From Thermobifida cellulosilytica TB100 (GTDB taxonomy: Bacteria > Actinomycetota > Actinomycetes > Streptosporangiales > Streptosporangiaceae): a stretch of DNA of 64,000 nt. The stretch covers positions 128,052-192,051 of the forward strand of contig NZ_KQ950181.1 in NCBI RefSeq assembly GCF_001517975.1, written 5' to 3'. Positions within the stretch are counted from its first letter, which is position 1. Each line of letters starts with the position of its first letter. Shown here one piece after another: positions 63,036 to 64,000 of the stretch. Below the pieces are notes generated by a model that ran no database searches, was not told where the DNA came from, and saw nothing but the letters and a program-made list of their open reading frames with translations. A program made the position numbers and the translations under genes.

Positions 63036-63857
63036 TCAGGAGCGCCTGCGCAGCGAGACCGGTGCCAGCACCAGCACCACCAGCATCAGCAGCGCGCCGA
63101 GGGAGAGCAGCAGCTTCCCGCCGGGCGCGTGCATCGCCCATGCGGTCAGGCAGCCCGCGCCGCCGGCGAGGCAGGCGAGGACGGCGTAGGCGGAGCGGCC
63201 CCGCGGCTTGGGGTAGCGGATGTGGCTCACCATCAGCCAGGCCACCGTCAGGATCGCGATGCTGCCCAGGTAGACCGGCGGGTGCAGCAGCACGATGACG
63301 ACGACCGCCATCGCGCCGAAGGGGCTGGGCAGTCCGGTGAAGTGGCGCTCCCCGGCTCCCTGGAAGGAGAAGCGCGCCAGGCGCACCACGACCGCCAGCA
63401 GCACCGCCGCCGCGACCACGAGCGAGAGCAGTGACCCGGCGGAGTGGGAGAACGACCCCCACAGGACCACGAAGAACGCCGGGGCGACCCCGAAGCTGAT
63501 CACGTCGGCCAGGTTGTCCAGCTCGGCGCCCATGACGCTGCCGCCGAACCTGCGGGCCACCCGTCCGTCGAACAGGTCGAAGGCCGCCGCACCCAGCAGC
63601 AGGACGATCGACGTCGCCACCGCCTCGCGCGGCAGCGGGCCGGGCAGCCCCGCCGAGCTGTGCGCCAGTTGCGCGGCGACGAGCTGGCAGACCGCCATGA
63701 AGCCGCACAGGGCGTTGCCCAGGGTGAAGTAGTCGGCCACGGACAGCCGGGGGTTCGCGGCGATCGGGTCCGACGGTGCGGTCGTCGGGTCAGTCGCGGT
63801 CGAGACGGGTTTCGCCGGCGCGGACCTTCTGGCCAACCTCCACGGCAGGCGCGACAC
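63036..63857 (-). CDS. pssA: CDP-diacylglycerol--serine O-phosphatidyltransferase
   Basis: The product is 273 residues with about eight hydrophobic segments. The CDP-alcohol phosphotransferase motif is FDLFDGRVARRFGGSVMGAE-LDNLADVISFG (D-x2-D-G-x2-A-R-x8-G-x3-D-x3-D). ADYFTLGNALCGFMAV and FTGLPSPFGAMAVVV match PssA. It makes phosphatidylserine for Psd. The GTG at 63857 overlaps the psd gene by 68 bases, unusually much; no other in-frame start lies before the first core motif except a GTG at SVADYF, which would shorten it. Confidence 0.9.
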   Translation of the reverse strand: MSRLPWRLARRSAPAKPVSTATDPTTAPSDPIAANPRLSVADYFTLGNALCGFMAVCQLVAAQLAHSSAGLPGPLPREAVATSIVLLLGAAAFDLFDGRVARRFGGSVMGAELDNLADVISFGVAPAFFVVLWGSFSHSAGSLLSLVVAAAVLLAVVVRLARFSFQGAGERHFTGLPSPFGAMAVVVIVLLHPPVYLGSIAILTVAWLMVSHIRYPKPRGRSAYAVLACLAGGAGCLTAWAMHAPGGKLLLSLGALLMLVVLVLAPVSLRRRS

Positions 63858-64000
63858 CCGGGGGGAGATAGACGTCGACCCGAGAACCGAACCGGATGAG
63901 ACCGATCCTCTCGCCCTGCTCGACCTCCGTACCGACCTGGTGATACGGGACGATGCGGCGGACCATCGCCCCGGCGATCTGGATGACCGTGACTTCGCCC
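63790..64000 (-). CDS. psd: Phosphatidylserine decarboxylase, C-terminal part (gene enters from beyond the window)
   Basis: Only the last 69 residues are inside. They read GEVTVIQIAGAMVRRIVPYH, then ERIGLIRFGSRVDVYLP and end GETRLDRD. The Gly-Ser in RFGSRVD is the self-cleavage site that makes the pyruvoyl cofactor in the short PSD class. It converts phosphatidylserine to phosphatidylethanolamine. Gene order psd then pssA is the usual actinobacterial pair. Confidence 0.92.
   Translation of the reverse strand, partial: GEVTVIQIAGAMVRRIVPYHQVGTEVEQGERIGLIRFGSRVDVYLPPGVAPAVEVGQKVRAGETRLDRD

Overview
The window is a high-G+C, gene-dense actinobacterial chromosome segment with many GTG and some TTG starts, strong AGGAGG-type ribosome binding sites and long GC-rich terminators. 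Gene order and content (SepH, CutRS, DUF4193, dUTPase, DUF3710, DUF3159, CeoBC/TrkA pair, RNase D, DUF3000, HemE/HemY/HemQ) are those of filamentous Actinobacteria. The bacterial serpin and the Streptomyces-like synteny suggest a Nocardiopsaceae member (Thermobifida or Nocardiopsis relative). This is inference; no 16S or other decisive marker is present.

Layout. 1-5.7 kb: the end of a repeat-rich membrane-anchored protein, a PEBP-like lipoprotein, a YdbS/YdbT-type PH-domain pair and the division regulator SepH. 6-15.7 kb: lactone oxidase, coproporphyrin ferrochelatase, Tat-exported deacetylase-like lipoprotein, inositol monophosphatase, CutR/CutS two-component system with a terminator-bearing leader, DUF4193 and DUF4235 proteins. 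15.9-22.4 kb: valS, dut, DUF3710, a GNAT enzyme, a serpin and a DUF3159 membrane protein. 22.4-31.4 kb: flavin reductase/LLM oxidoreductase pair, TrkA/RCK pair, TrmA-like RNA methyltransferase, an F420-type oxidoreductase, and aconitase behind a repeated operator. 31.4-43 kb: a small membrane protein, a P-loop kinase, a ROK regulator with a xylose-type ABC sugar importer, a TauE exporter, a Mug/UDG-like glycosylase, dxs and fprA. 43-48.3 kb: KptA, a zinc metallopeptidase, and a divergent TetR/MMPL pair separated by three 19-bp repeats. 48.3-52 kb: a lower-G+C island. 52-64 kb: fatty acid oxidation (FadB/FadA-like), a TPR protein, RNase D, DUF3000, hemE, a DUF4349 lipoprotein, hemY (cgoX), hemQ, pssA and the end of psd.

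The most notable find is in the island. A gene at 49135-50220 (minus) encodes a close relative of MccB, the ThiF-type enzyme that nucleotidylates the C-terminal Asn of the microcin C precursor. It is followed by a HIT hydrolase gene; HIT hydrolases are known immunity enzymes in microcin C-like clusters. A 24-nt reading frame at 48475-48498 (plus), with an excellent ribosome binding site, encodes the heptapeptide MNGDGSN. It has the same length and the same terminal Asn as E. coli MccA (MRTGNAN), and a strong hairpin follows it. Together these suggest an unannotated peptide-nucleotide (Trojan-horse) antibiotic locus. The neighbouring MMPL transporter is a possible exporter and the XRE/DUF6879 pair possible regulators.

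Genes that act together: HemE, HemY/CgoX, HemQ and the distant ferrochelatase make up most of the late coproporphyrin-dependent heme pathway. The ROK regulator and sugar ABC genes form a regulated uptake unit with paired operators. PssA and Psd make phosphatidylethanolamine. No tRNA, rRNA, CRISPR array, insertion sequence or origin was seen.
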